DNA of 64,000 nt from DATGPD01 sp031423015. GTDB lineage: Bacteria > Planctomycetota > UBA1135 > UBA2386. This document shows, piece by piece, positions 42,468 through 50,755 of the stretch. The notes under the pieces are model-generated. The model was not told where the DNA came from, did not search any database, and saw only the letters and a program-made list of their open reading frames with translations. The position numbers and the translations under genes were made by a program. Where the stretch lies: NCBI GenBank assembly GCA_031423015.1, contig JANPER010000271.1, forward strand, positions 50,225-114,224. Direction: 5' to 3'. Each line of letters starts with the position of its first letter. The first letter of the stretch is position 1.

Positions 42468-42518
42468 GTCGAGCAAGACCCTCGGGTCCATAACAACCCC
42501 GAATAACGAGAACCATCA

Positions 42519-43070
42519 ATGTCGCGCGTCGGAAAGCAACCAGTCGTGATCCCCGCCGGGGTGACGGTCTCCACCAAGGACCGCCAAGTCGCGATCAAGG
42601 GCCCAAAGGGCGAACTCAAGTACAAGCATCGCCCGGAGATCGACGTACAGGTCGAGCCCACGCAGATCAGAGTGACCAATACCCGGTCGCCGTACGACAA
42701 GGCGGCCCGCGCCTACCACGGCCTCACGCGTGCGCTCCTCCAGAACATGGTTGACGGTGTCACCAAGGGCTACGAGCGCAAGCTGGAGATCACGGGCGTC
42801 GGTTACACGATCAAACTCGAGGGCAAGAACAACCTCATTCTCACCCTCGGTTACGCACTGCCGGTGAAGGTGCCCGTGCCACCTACCGTAACCGTCGAAG
42901 TACCAAACCCGACCAATCTGGTGGTGCGAGGCGCCGACCTCCAACAGGTTGGTTTGTTCGCCGCCCAGGTCCGCAAGTTGAAGCCGCCGGAGCCCTACAA
43001 GGGCAAGGGCTTCAAGTACGAGGGCGAGGTCATCAAGCGCAAGGCCGGCAAGGCCTTTGGCTCGGCATGA
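42519..43070 (+). CDS. rplF: 50S ribosomal protein L6
   Basis: A 183-residue L6 with SRVGKQPVVIPAGVTV, GLTRALLQNMVDGVTKGYERKLEITGVGY and the end PPEPYKGKGFKYEGE. It stands in the factor-binding region of the 50S. Confidence 0.98.
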   Translation: MSRVGKQPVVIPAGVTVSTKDRQVAIKGPKGELKYKHRPEIDVQVEPTQIRVTNTRSPYDKAARAYHGLTRALLQNMVDGVTKGYERKLEITGVGYTIKLEGKNNLILTLGYALPVKVPVPPTVTVEVPNPTNLVVRGADLQQVGLFAAQVRKLKPPEPYKGKGFKYEGEVIKRKAGKAFGSA

Positions 43071-43102
43071 TGCCGCGCACTACCCCGAACTGAGCAACAG
43101 CT

Positions 43103-43474
43103 ATGTCGCAACTCGCAAAGGACCGAGCACTGAACCGCGAACGCCGAGCGTGGCGCGTGCGCAAGCGCGTGCGCGGCGATGCCGGTCGGCCACGGTTGTC
43201 GGTGTTCCGCAGCAATACGAACATCTACTGCCAGGTCATCGACGACGCGGGCGGCCGCACGCTGGCGTCGGCGTCGTCGCTCGACAAGGACCTGCGCAGC
43301 GTCCTCGCCGGCCTCAAGAAAAGCGATATTGCCGCCAAGGTTGGCGACCTGATCGCTGCCCGGGCCAAGAAGGCAGGCGTCACGCGCGTGCGCTTCGACC
43401 GCGGGGCTTACATCTATCACGGGCGCGTCAAGGCGCTCGCCGACGGTGCCCGCAAGGGCGGACTGGAGTTCTGA
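43103..43474 (+). CDS. rplR: 50S ribosomal protein L18
   Basis: A 123-residue L18 with GDAGRPRLSVFRSNTNIYCQVIDD, ARAKKAGVTRVRFDRGAYIYHGRVKALADGARKGGLEF. It binds 5S rRNA. Confidence 0.97.
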   Translation: MSQLAKDRALNRERRAWRVRKRVRGDAGRPRLSVFRSNTNIYCQVIDDAGGRTLASASSLDKDLRSVLAGLKKSDIAAKVGDLIAARAKKAGVTRVRFDRGAYIYHGRVKALADGARKGGLEF

Positions 43475-43475
43475 G

Positions 43476-43988
43476 ATGGCGAAACCGAAGTATCCCGCTG
43501 TGCCGATCGAGGAATCCCTCGCCGTCGAATGCGACGATGACGTGATCAACATCAGTCGCACCGCCGCAGTTGTGAAGGGAGGCCGGCGGTTCTCCTTCAA
43601 CTGTTTGAGCGTGGTCGGCAACCGCAACGGCCTCGTCGGGCTTGGCTACGCCAAGGCCAAGGAAGTGCCAAGCGCGGTCGAGAAGTCCGTCAAAGAGGGC
43701 AAGAAGCGCCTGATGCGCGTCGTGCGCGACGGCGGCACCATCCCTCACCTGGTCGAAGGCCGATTCTGCGCCACGACGGTTCGCTTGGTGCCGGCAGCGC
43801 CCGGCACTGGCCTCATCGCCGGCAAGTCGGTACGCAAGGTCGTGGAGCTGGCTGGCATCAAGGATGTGCTGACCAAGACCTACGGCTCCACTAATCCCAT
43901 GAACGTGGTCAAGGCGACCATGGCTGCATTGGCGCAACTTCGTGATCGCAAGACAATCGAAGCCCTGCGCGGAGTGAGCATCGAATGA
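43476..43988 (+). CDS. rpsE: 30S ribosomal protein S5
   Basis: A 170-residue S5 from ATG 43476, one base after the rplR stop. It has NISRTAAVVKGGRRFSFNC, VGLGYAKAKEVPSAVEKSV and VLTKTYGSTNPMNVVKATM. The ATGA overlap with rplO replaces rpmD (L30), which is absent. Confidence 0.97.
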   Translation: MAKPKYPAVPIEESLAVECDDDVINISRTAAVVKGGRRFSFNCLSVVGNRNGLVGLGYAKAKEVPSAVEKSVKEGKKRLMRVVRDGGTIPHLVEGRFCATTVRLVPAAPGTGLIAGKSVRKVVELAGIKDVLTKTYGSTNPMNVVKATMAALAQLRDRKTIEALRGVSIE

Positions 43989-44518
43989 ACCTTCACGAAG
44001 CCAAGGGTCTCGGGCTCCGCTACAAGGCGCGCAAACGTGTTGGGCGCGGCTCAGGTAGCGGGCACGGCAAGACGTCGGGTCGCGGTCACAAGGGCGCGAA
44101 GTCGCGTTCAGGCTGGTCAATGCGTATCGGTTGGGAAGGCGGTCAGATGCCCCTGTTCCGCCGTATTCCCAAGCGCGGGTTCAACAACAAGAACTTCCGC
44201 AAGGTGTTCACGATCATCAACGTGAGCGATCTCGAGAACGCGTTCGAGTCCGGCACCACGATTACTCTCGCGGCCGTCATCGAGCGCGGGCTCACGTCGC
44301 AAGAGAAGCACTCGGACTTGTTCAAGGTCCTCGGGAACGGCGACCTGAAAAAGAAACTCAACGTGCATGCCCACGCGGTCACCGCGTCGGCGCGCGCCAA
44401 GATCGAAGCCGCGGGCGGTATGGTCGAGATCATCCCGGGCGTGCAGCATCGGCCGAAGTTCATGGCCAAGGGTGCTACTGCTCCCAGGAAGCCGGGCGGA
44501 CGCCCCAAGAAGATCTGA
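43985..44518 (+). CDS. rplO: 50S ribosomal protein L15
   Basis: A 177-residue L15 with the glycine- and lysine-rich start GLGLRYKARKRVGRGSGSGHGKTSGRGHKGAKSRSG and FEGGQMPLFRRIPKRGF-like segment. The C-terminal tail is basic and slightly long. It starts in ATGA overlap with rpsE. Confidence 0.96.
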   Translation: MNLHEAKGLGLRYKARKRVGRGSGSGHGKTSGRGHKGAKSRSGWSMRIGWEGGQMPLFRRIPKRGFNNKNFRKVFTIINVSDLENAFESGTTITLAAVIERGLTSQEKHSDLFKVLGNGDLKKKLNVHAHAVTASARAKIEAAGGMVEIIPGVQHRPKFMAKGATAPRKPGGRPKKI

Positions 44519-44547
44519 CGCTCCGGCGGATCGCCAAAGGCCACACC

Positions 44548-45894
44548 ATGAGTTCCACACTCGCCACGGTTTTTCGTGACAAGGAGATCCGGCAAAGGCT
44601 GTTGATCACCTTGGGCCTCCTGTTCTGCTACCGCGTCGGCTTCATGGTGCCGCTGCCGGGTGTGAACATCCAAGAGTTCATCCGGCTCCAGGGTTCCGAC
44701 GCTGGCGGCATCTTCGGCATGATGAGCATGCTTACGGGTGCAGCGTTGCAGCAGGCCACGTTGTTCTCGCTCGGCGTGATGCCGTACATCTCGGCCAGCA
44801 TCATTTTCTCGCTGCTGACGAAGATGGTGCCATCGCTCGAAAAGCTGGCCAAGGAAGGTGGTGCCGGGCAGCGAAAGATCAACCAGTACACGCGCCTGGC
44901 GACGATCCCTATCTGTCTGCTGCAGTCGTTCTTTGTGATTTTTGGTGTCCTGAAGTCAGATCGCGGCGCGAATCTCCTGTATCCCGGGGTGGAGAACTAC
45001 TTCGGGCTCTACGCCATCGTGGTGATGATCGCATTGCTGGCAGGCACGCTGTTCATCATGTGGATCGGCGAGCAGATCCAAGAGCACGGCGTCGGCAACG
45101 GGATCTCGCTGATCATCATGGCGGGCATCGTCGCAGAGCTACCGTCCGCGTTGGGTTCTGCCGCGTCTTCTGGGGCGCAAGCTGGTACCGGCACAGAGGC
45201 GTATCAGAAGCTCTTGCTGTTCGCGGGCGCTTGGTTGTTCGTGGTGGTGGCAGTCGTCATCATCACCAAGGCGCAGCGTCGCATTCCGATCCAGCAAGCC
45301 AAACAGACGCGCGGACGTCGTGTCTATGGCGGCCAGCGTCACTTCCTGCCGATCAAGCTGAACTTCGCCGGGGTCATGCCGATCATTTTTGCGTCGGCGT
45401 TGCTCGTGATCCCGGCTGTGTTCGGCGGCATCATCGGCTGGAACTGGCTGCATGACTCGTTCCAGAGCGGGCGCGGCTTCTGGTATCTGCTCTCGTATGT
45501 CGGCCTGATCTTCTTCTTCTCGTTCTTCTGGGCGTCGTTGATGTTGCAGCCCGCTGAGGTGGCCAACAACCTGAAGGAGCATGGAGCCTTCATCCCCGGC
45601 ATTCGCCCCGGTAAGAACACCGCCGAGTATCTCGAAGGCACCATGGTTCGTATCACCCTGGCCGGTGCCGCGTTCCTTGCCTTCTTGGCGATCCTGCCCA
45701 ACTTGGTCAACAGCCAGTTCAAGGGGCTGAACCAAACGCTCATCTACTTCATGAGCGGCACTTCGATCCTCATCGTGGTCGGCGTCGCCCTCGATACCGT
45801 CGAGAAGATCAATGCCATGCTGATCATGCGCAACTACGACGGTTTCATGAAGGAGAGTTCGACGACGTCTGGTTGGGGGCGGCAGGCGCGCTAG
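44548..45894 (+). CDS. secY: Preprotein translocase subunit SecY
   Basis: A 448-residue SecY from ATG 44548 with the usual ten membrane helices. Signatures include the plug region GSDAGGIFGMMSMLTGAALQQATLFSLGVMPYISASIIFSLL, the SVS-type KRIPIQQAKQTRGRRVYGGQ loop and AQPAEVANNLKEHGAFIPGIRPG. It forms the protein-conducting channel. adk starts immediately after its stop, with no gap. Confidence 0.97.
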   Translation: MSSTLATVFRDKEIRQRLLITLGLLFCYRVGFMVPLPGVNIQEFIRLQGSDAGGIFGMMSMLTGAALQQATLFSLGVMPYISASIIFSLLTKMVPSLEKLAKEGGAGQRKINQYTRLATIPICLLQSFFVIFGVLKSDRGANLLYPGVENYFGLYAIVVMIALLAGTLFIMWIGEQIQEHGVGNGISLIIMAGIVAELPSALGSAASSGAQAGTGTEAYQKLLLFAGAWLFVVVAVVIITKAQRRIPIQQAKQTRGRRVYGGQRHFLPIKLNFAGVMPIIFASALLVIPAVFGGIIGWNWLHDSFQSGRGFWYLLSYVGLIFFFSFFWASLMLQPAEVANNLKEHGAFIPGIRPGKNTAEYLEGTMVRITLAGAAFLAFLAILPNLVNSQFKGLNQTLIYFMSGTSILIVVGVALDTVEKINAMLIMRNYDGFMKESSTTSGWGRQAR

Positions 45895-46608
45895 ATGGCA
45901 TCGGTCGTCGGCTTGCGCGCCGTGTTCCTCGGCGCGCCTGGTGCGGGCAAAGGCACTCAAGCACAACGCTTGGCGGCGGCCGGTCGCGCCCTGCACATTT
46001 CGACCGGCGACATGCTGCGCGAGCACGTCAAGAGCGGCACCGCGCTCGGCCGCGAGGCCAAGACGTTCATGGACGCTGGCAAGCTGGTACCCGACGACGT
46101 GATCATCACCATGGTCGAGGCGCGGATCGGGGGCACCGGGGGTATCGCCGGTCCGAACGCGCCGTCGTCGTGGATCCTGGACGGCTTCCCGCGCACCCTG
46201 CTGCAAGCCGCCGCGCTCGACAAGAGGCTCGGCGCTGCCAGCCTGACGCATGCCGTGTGGTTTGTCGTTCCAGCCGGAGTGCTCACCAAACGCCTCACGG
46301 GCCGGCGGACGTGCGGCAAGTGCGGCGCGATTTGGCACGTGGAATTCAAGCCGACCAAGAAGGCGGATGTGTGTGACGTATGCGGCGGAACGCTCGTGCA
46401 GCGTGATGACGACCGGCCTGCCGCCGTGCAGAAACGTCTCGACGTGTTTGCACAGCAGACCGAGCCGTTGCTCGCTTACTATCGAAAGTCCGGCAAGTTG
46501 GTCGAGATCGACGCCAACCGTGACTCGGACCAGGTGTTCCAACAACTCAACGCGGCGGTCGGAGACGGCCAGCCGCGGACTAGAACCGCGAAGACAAACA
46601 AGCCATGA
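45895..46608 (+). CDS. adk: Adenylate kinase, zinc type
   Basis: A 237-residue enzyme with the P-loop GAPGAGKGTQ, the AMP site STGDMLR and DGFPRT, and a zinc-binding LID: CGKCGAIW and CDVCGGT form C-x2-C/C-x2-C. It makes two ADP from ATP and AMP. The insertion GGTGGIAGPNAPSS (about residues 77-92) is not usual. Its stop overlaps rpmJ by ATGA. Confidence 0.96.
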   Translation: MASVVGLRAVFLGAPGAGKGTQAQRLAAAGRALHISTGDMLREHVKSGTALGREAKTFMDAGKLVPDDVIITMVEARIGGTGGIAGPNAPSSWILDGFPRTLLQAAALDKRLGAASLTHAVWFVVPAGVLTKRLTGRRTCGKCGAIWHVEFKPTKKADVCDVCGGTLVQRDDDRPAAVQKRLDVFAQQTEPLLAYYRKSGKLVEIDANRDSDQVFQQLNAAVGDGQPRTRTAKTNKP

Positions 46609-46724
46609 AAGTTCGTGCCAGTGTGCGCAAGATGTGCGAAGGCTGCCGGATCGTCCGGCGCCGCGGCATCGTCCGCGTGATCTGTAAGAGCGACCCGCGC
46701 CACAAGCAGCGGCAAGGTCGCTAG
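46605..46724 (+). CDS. rpmJ: 50S ribosomal protein L36
   Basis: A 39-residue L36 from ATG 46605 in ATGA overlap with adk: MKVRASVRKMCEGCRIVRRR, then CKSDPRHKQRQG. The C-x2-C, Cys and His ligands of the zinc-binding (C+) form are all there. infA and map, which often precede it, are absent. Confidence 0.96.
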   Translation: MKVRASVRKMCEGCRIVRRRGIVRVICKSDPRHKQRQGR

Positions 46725-46732
46725 GAGTTCCT

Positions 46733-47110
46733 ATGCCTCGCATCATCGGTGTCGACATCCCCAACGAGAAGAAGATCGAGGTGTCGTTGACCTACCTGTA
46801 CGGGGTAGGGCCAGCGACTGCCAAGCGGGTCCTGGCCGAACTCGGGATCCGTCCCGATACGCGGGCCAAGGATCTCTCCGACGACGACATCGCTCGTCTC
46901 GCGGTGCATCTCGAGAAGGGCTATGCCGTCGAGGGTTCGCTCCGCCGTCAACTCATTCAGAACATCAATCGCCTGAAGGAAATCAGCTGCTACCGCGGTT
47001 TCCGGCATCGGCGCGGCTTGCCGGTCCGCGGACAGCGCACGCGCTGCAACGCGCGCACGCGCAAGGGTCCGATCAAGACGGTCGCCAACAAGAAGATCCT
47101 CAAGAAGTGA
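46733..47110 (+). CDS. rpsM: 30S ribosomal protein S13
   Basis: A 125-residue S13 with PRIIGVDIPNEKKIEVSLTYLYGVG and RHRRGLPVRGQRTRCNARTRKG. A clear AGGAG precedes the ATG. It contacts the P-site tRNA. Confidence 0.98.
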   Translation: MPRIIGVDIPNEKKIEVSLTYLYGVGPATAKRVLAELGIRPDTRAKDLSDDDIARLAVHLEKGYAVEGSLRRQLIQNINRLKEISCYRGFRHRRGLPVRGQRTRCNARTRKGPIKTVANKKILKK

Positions 47111-47148
47111 GTCCCGAGAAGAGCGTCCGAGAAAGAGATTCCTGAGTC

Positions 47149-47568
47149 ATGGCTGAACCGAACACGCAATCCGCAGCCGGCGCCCCGGCGTCCGCTGCGA
47201 AGAAGAAGAAGCAACGTCGCAATGTTGGCAAGGCGATTGCCTTCGTCAAGGCGAGCTTCAACAACACGATCGTCACCATCACGGACCTTGCAGGTCACGT
47301 GATCGCGTGGGACTCGGCTGGCACGATCGGCTACAAGGGTAGCCGCAAGAGCACGCCGTTCGCCGCGCTCCGCGCGGCCGAGAAGGTCGCGGAGAAGGTG
47401 CGCAAGATGGGCGTCAGCGAACTCGAGGTTCGCGTGCGCGGCCCGGGCTCCGGGCGCGAGTCAGCGATTCGCGCCCTCGCTTCGTCGGGTATCGAGGTGA
47501 AGTCGATCGAAGACGCAACCCCGCTGCCGCACAATGGGTGCCGCCCGCCCAAGCGGCGTCGCGTCTGA
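47149..47568 (+). CDS. rpsK: 30S ribosomal protein S11
   Basis: A 139-residue S11 with AFVKASFNNTIVTITDLAGHVIAWDSAGTIGYKGSRKSTPFAA and the end HNGCRPPKRRRV. The first 20 residues are a basic extension. rpsD, normally next, is missing; rpoA follows after an 81-base gap. Confidence 0.97.
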   Translation: MAEPNTQSAAGAPASAAKKKKQRRNVGKAIAFVKASFNNTIVTITDLAGHVIAWDSAGTIGYKGSRKSTPFAALRAAEKVAEKVRKMGVSELEVRVRGPGSGRESAIRALASSGIEVKSIEDATPLPHNGCRPPKRRRV

Positions 47569-47649
47569 TACTGTACTCGGTCAAGCGATCGCCTTCAGGT
47601 GCGGTCGCAGAGTGATTTGTCAATCTGAGCGCTCTGCGGAGATCAATTC

Positions 47650-48651
47650 ATGAGCATGCGAATTCGTTGGCGTAACTTCGAACTGCCGTCCCAGGTGTCT
47701 CTGGATCCGGCAACTGCGACGTCGTCGTTTGGCAAGTTCATGGTGGAGCCGTTCGAGCGAGGCTTTGGCACCACCATCGGCAACGGCCTGCGCCGCGTGC
47801 TACTGTCCTCGATCGAGGGTGCCGCGGTCTACGCGGTCAAGATCGAGGGCGTCGTGCACGAGTTCTCGACCATCCCAGGCGTGGTCGAGGATGTCACGAT
47901 CATCATCCTGAACATCAAGAAGCTGCGCGTGAAGATGCACACCGACGCCCCGGTGACGATGCGCATCGACGTGCAGCGCGGCGGCGTGATCACGGCCGCG
48001 GACATTCAGGCCGACCACAATGTCGAAGTGGTCAACCCCGACCTGCATATCTGCACGCTTACGGAGAACGTCCGTTTCTACTGCGAGATCATGGCGCGCC
48101 GCGGCCGCGGCTACGTGACCGCCGAGGAGAACTCGACTGAGGACATGGAGGTTGGCACGATTCCGGTCGACTCCATTTTCAGCCCGGTGTTCCGCGTCAA
48201 GTACGCGATCGAGAACACACGCGTCGGCAAGTTCACGAACTACGACCGGCTGGTGCTCGAAGTTTGGACCGATGGCACCGTGTCGCCGGAGATGGCGCTG
48301 GTCGAGGCCAGCAAGATCTATCGCAAGCACTTGAACCCGTTCGTCCAGTACTTCGAGTTCAAGCAAGACATGGTGGCTGACTCGGCCGTGCTCGCCCCCG
48401 AGGGCGACGTCACCGCCAAGCGCAAGGAGACCGCCGACCTATTGGCGAAGTCGGTCGACATGCTCGACCTTTCCGTGCGCGCCAAGAACTGCCTCGACTC
48501 CGAGAACATCCAGACCATCCGTGAGCTCGCGGGGATGACCGAGTCCGACTTGCTCAAGGTGCGGAACTTCGGCAAGACCTCCCTCAAGGAGGTGAAGACC
48601 AAACTGAGTGCATTGGGTTTGGTTCTCGGGATGGACGTCACCGCAGTCTGA
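47650..48651 (+). CDS. rpoA: RNA polymerase alpha subunit
   Basis: A 333-residue alpha subunit. N-terminal dimerisation domain with VEPFERGFGTTIGNGLRRVLLSSIEGAAV and EFSTIPGVVEDV; C-terminal domain (about 245-325) with LDLSVRAKNCLDSENIQTIRELAGMTESDLLKVRNFGKTSLKEVK, the DNA- and UP-element-binding part. Confidence 0.98.
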   Translation: MSMRIRWRNFELPSQVSLDPATATSSFGKFMVEPFERGFGTTIGNGLRRVLLSSIEGAAVYAVKIEGVVHEFSTIPGVVEDVTIIILNIKKLRVKMHTDAPVTMRIDVQRGGVITAADIQADHNVEVVNPDLHICTLTENVRFYCEIMARRGRGYVTAEENSTEDMEVGTIPVDSIFSPVFRVKYAIENTRVGKFTNYDRLVLEVWTDGTVSPEMALVEASKIYRKHLNPFVQYFEFKQDMVADSAVLAPEGDVTAKRKETADLLAKSVDMLDLSVRAKNCLDSENIQTIRELAGMTESDLLKVRNFGKTSLKEVKTKLSALGLVLGMDVTAV

Positions 48652-48695
48652 ACAGCACATCGAACGAACGCAGTTAGAGCCAAGGAAACACCGCC

Positions 48696-49160
48696 ATGAG
48701 ACATCGCATTGCAGGCAAGAAGCTCGGTCGCACGAGCACGCACCGGTTGGCGATGGAGCGCAACATGATCGTGTCGGTCATCAGGCACGAGCGCATCGTC
48801 ACCACCATCACCCGCGCCAAGGCCATGCGACGCTCCGTCGACCGGATCATCACGCTTGGCAAGACCCACGACCTGGCGCGTTTTCGCCGGGCGCTGTCGA
48901 CGCTGCAGGATCACGCGGCAGTGCACAAGCTGTTCGAGGTCCTAGGGCCTCGCTATGCAGCTCGCCAAGGGGGGTACACCCGAGTGATTCGCCTGCCGGG
49001 TTACCGCATCGGTGACGGCGGCACGCGCGCCATCCTCGAACTCGTCGACAACGATGTGTTAGAGCGGCAGAAAAAGCGGGCTGAGGAACTGACCAACGCG
49101 CCGGCGCCCACGGCTGAGAAGAAGACTGAGAAGAAGGCTTGGGCCAAGGGCGGCCGCTGA
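48696..49160 (+). CDS. rplQ: 50S ribosomal protein L17
   Basis: A 154-residue L17 with GKKLGRTSTHRLAMERNMIVSVIRHERIVTTI and GGYTRVIRLPGYRIGDGGTRAILELVD. The tail is Lys/Glu/Ala-rich and longer than usual. It is the last gene of the ribosomal cluster. Confidence 0.97.
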   Translation: MRHRIAGKKLGRTSTHRLAMERNMIVSVIRHERIVTTITRAKAMRRSVDRIITLGKTHDLARFRRALSTLQDHAAVHKLFEVLGPRYAARQGGYTRVIRLPGYRIGDGGTRAILELVDNDVLERQKKRAEELTNAPAPTAEKKTEKKAWAKGGR

Positions 49161-49205
49161 GGCGCGCTGAGGCGATCGGCCCGCCGCCAGCCCGCCGGCC
49201 GTCGA

Positions 49206-50381
49206 CTACGCGCGCTGGTCTTCTCGCTGGGTTCGCACCCAGGTCGTCGCCGGGCCTCTTGCCACCCGCAGCAGCTTCCAGAGCATGTAGGCAGGCGCCG
49301 CTGCGAGCACGACGAAGCCGCGGGCGCCGAGTCCGCTGAGGGTGACGCCGCGCGTGATGTAGCCTGCCAGAGCGACGCCGCTGAACCCCCAGAGCCAGAC
49401 CGCTGGCGTCGGTCCCGTGCCGCAGAGCCACACTACGCTCTCGAAAGCGATGCCGGCCGCCACCAACAGCGCGATGCGGCTCAGCGGTGGGGTCAAGATG
49501 TCAATCGCCAGATCGGCGGCGACCCGACTCAGGATGGCGCGCCGAAGCAAGAGACGCAGGTGCTGCCTGCGTACCGCCGCGCGCCCGCCTTCCCAGCGCT
49601 GGCGCTGGCTGGCCGCAGCCTTGCCTGTGGTCGCCATCTCGCCCAGCACCTCGGCGTTGTGCACGTAGCGCACGCGGATTTCGGCCAGGCCGAGTTCGAT
49701 GCCATACTCGACATCCTCGACCAGGCCATGCGCGCGGTGGGGGTGATCGCGGAGCAGAGAAGTCGTGAAGCACATCCCGTTGCCACGCAGCCCGCACGAG
49801 ACCGCGAGCCGCTCGCGGCCAAGCGACCGCAGGTCGTGGAACATGCCAAGGGCGATCGCCATCAGCTTGGTGCGCCAGGAAGCCTCCGGGTTGCGCACGC
49901 CGTAGCGAGCTTGCAGGGCGCGTCCGCCAGCGAGGATCGCCGCGTCGAATGCCGCCAACATGTTGGTCGACACCGTCGAGTCGGCGTCGACGACGACCAT
50001 GGCATCGACTTGCCCCTCGGCGAGCAGTGTCTCGAACGCGAGTTCGAGGGCGTAGCCCTTGCCGCGTTTCTCGGCGTCGCGCCGCTCGATCACGCGCGCG
50101 CCGGCCCGCTGCGCTGCACCCGCAGTGTCATCGTCGCAGTTGTCCGCGACCACCACGATGGCGCGCCGATCGGCGGGGTAGGCCACCGCCTGCAAGCTGT
50201 GGACGGTTGCGGCGACGTTCGCTTCCTCGTCGTGTGCCGGCACGACGAAGACAAAGCGTGTGGCGAGATCGCCTCGTGATGGCCGTTTCCGGCCCAGCGA
50301 GAGCAGCGTGAGGACGCACAGGTAGCCGCAGACAAGGGCGGCAGCGAGCCCGAACGACAGGCTCAGGAACCAGACGAGCAT
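49206..50381 (-). CDS. Family 2 glycosyltransferase, membrane-bound
   Basis: A 391-residue GT2 enzyme with one N-terminal membrane helix and two or three at the C terminus. The GT-A core has FVVPAHDEEANVA, VVADNCDDDT, the metal site VVVDADST and the processive-type QRQRW motif. It resembles cell-wall or exopolysaccharide transferases. It points toward the ribosomal cluster but is on the opposite strand. Confidence 0.92.
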   Translation of the reverse strand: MLVWFLSLSFGLAAALVCGYLCVLTLLSLGRKRPSRGDLATRFVFVVPAHDEEANVAATVHSLQAVAYPADRRAIVVVADNCDDDTAGAAQRAGARVIERRDAEKRGKGYALELAFETLLAEGQVDAMVVVDADSTVSTNMLAAFDAAILAGGRALQARYGVRNPEASWRTKLMAIALGMFHDLRSLGRERLAVSCGLRGNGMCFTTSLLRDHPHRAHGLVEDVEYGIELGLAEIRVRYVHNAEVLGEMATTGKAAASQRQRWEGGRAAVRRQHLRLLLRRAILSRVAADLAIDILTPPLSRIALLVAAGIAFESVVWLCGTGPTPAVWLWGFSGVALAGYITRGVTLSGLGARGFVVLAAAPAYMLWKLLRVARGPATTWVRTQREDQRA

Positions 50382-50755
50382 GGCGGCAGGTTGCTATCGA
50401 CAGTTTGGGGCGTGGAACCGCATTCTCATCTACCGCTTTGCGGGTTCGCGTCGCGCGCAAATCCGCGGCTTGCAGCCCAAGCAGGTCTCTATGCACGACG
50501 CTGGTCTCTGCGTCGATGCGGTCGCGCGGCGGTTGCGGTCGAACGCGGCGCTGCGCCGACGAAACGGTGCGGTTGCTGCGAGATTTTCGAGCCAGCCCCG
50601 CGGGTTGCATCAGTATTATCCCGAGTCGCGCGACGCCCCGCCTTCTTGGAAATGGGCGTCGGCAACTCGGTCGACCAAGCACGCTCTCCGACCTCAGTTG
50701 GTGAGGTTGCGTTCGGCCGGCGTGGCACCTCACACTCCACTGACCCAGGCTCCTG
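50382..50755. other. Intergenic region between divergent genes
   Basis: These 374 bases lie between the GT2 gene and the secreted glycosidase-like gene. Frames are open but lack a coding look. I see no RNA gene or clear repeat. Promoters for both genes are expected here but cannot be pinned down. Confidence 0.5.
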
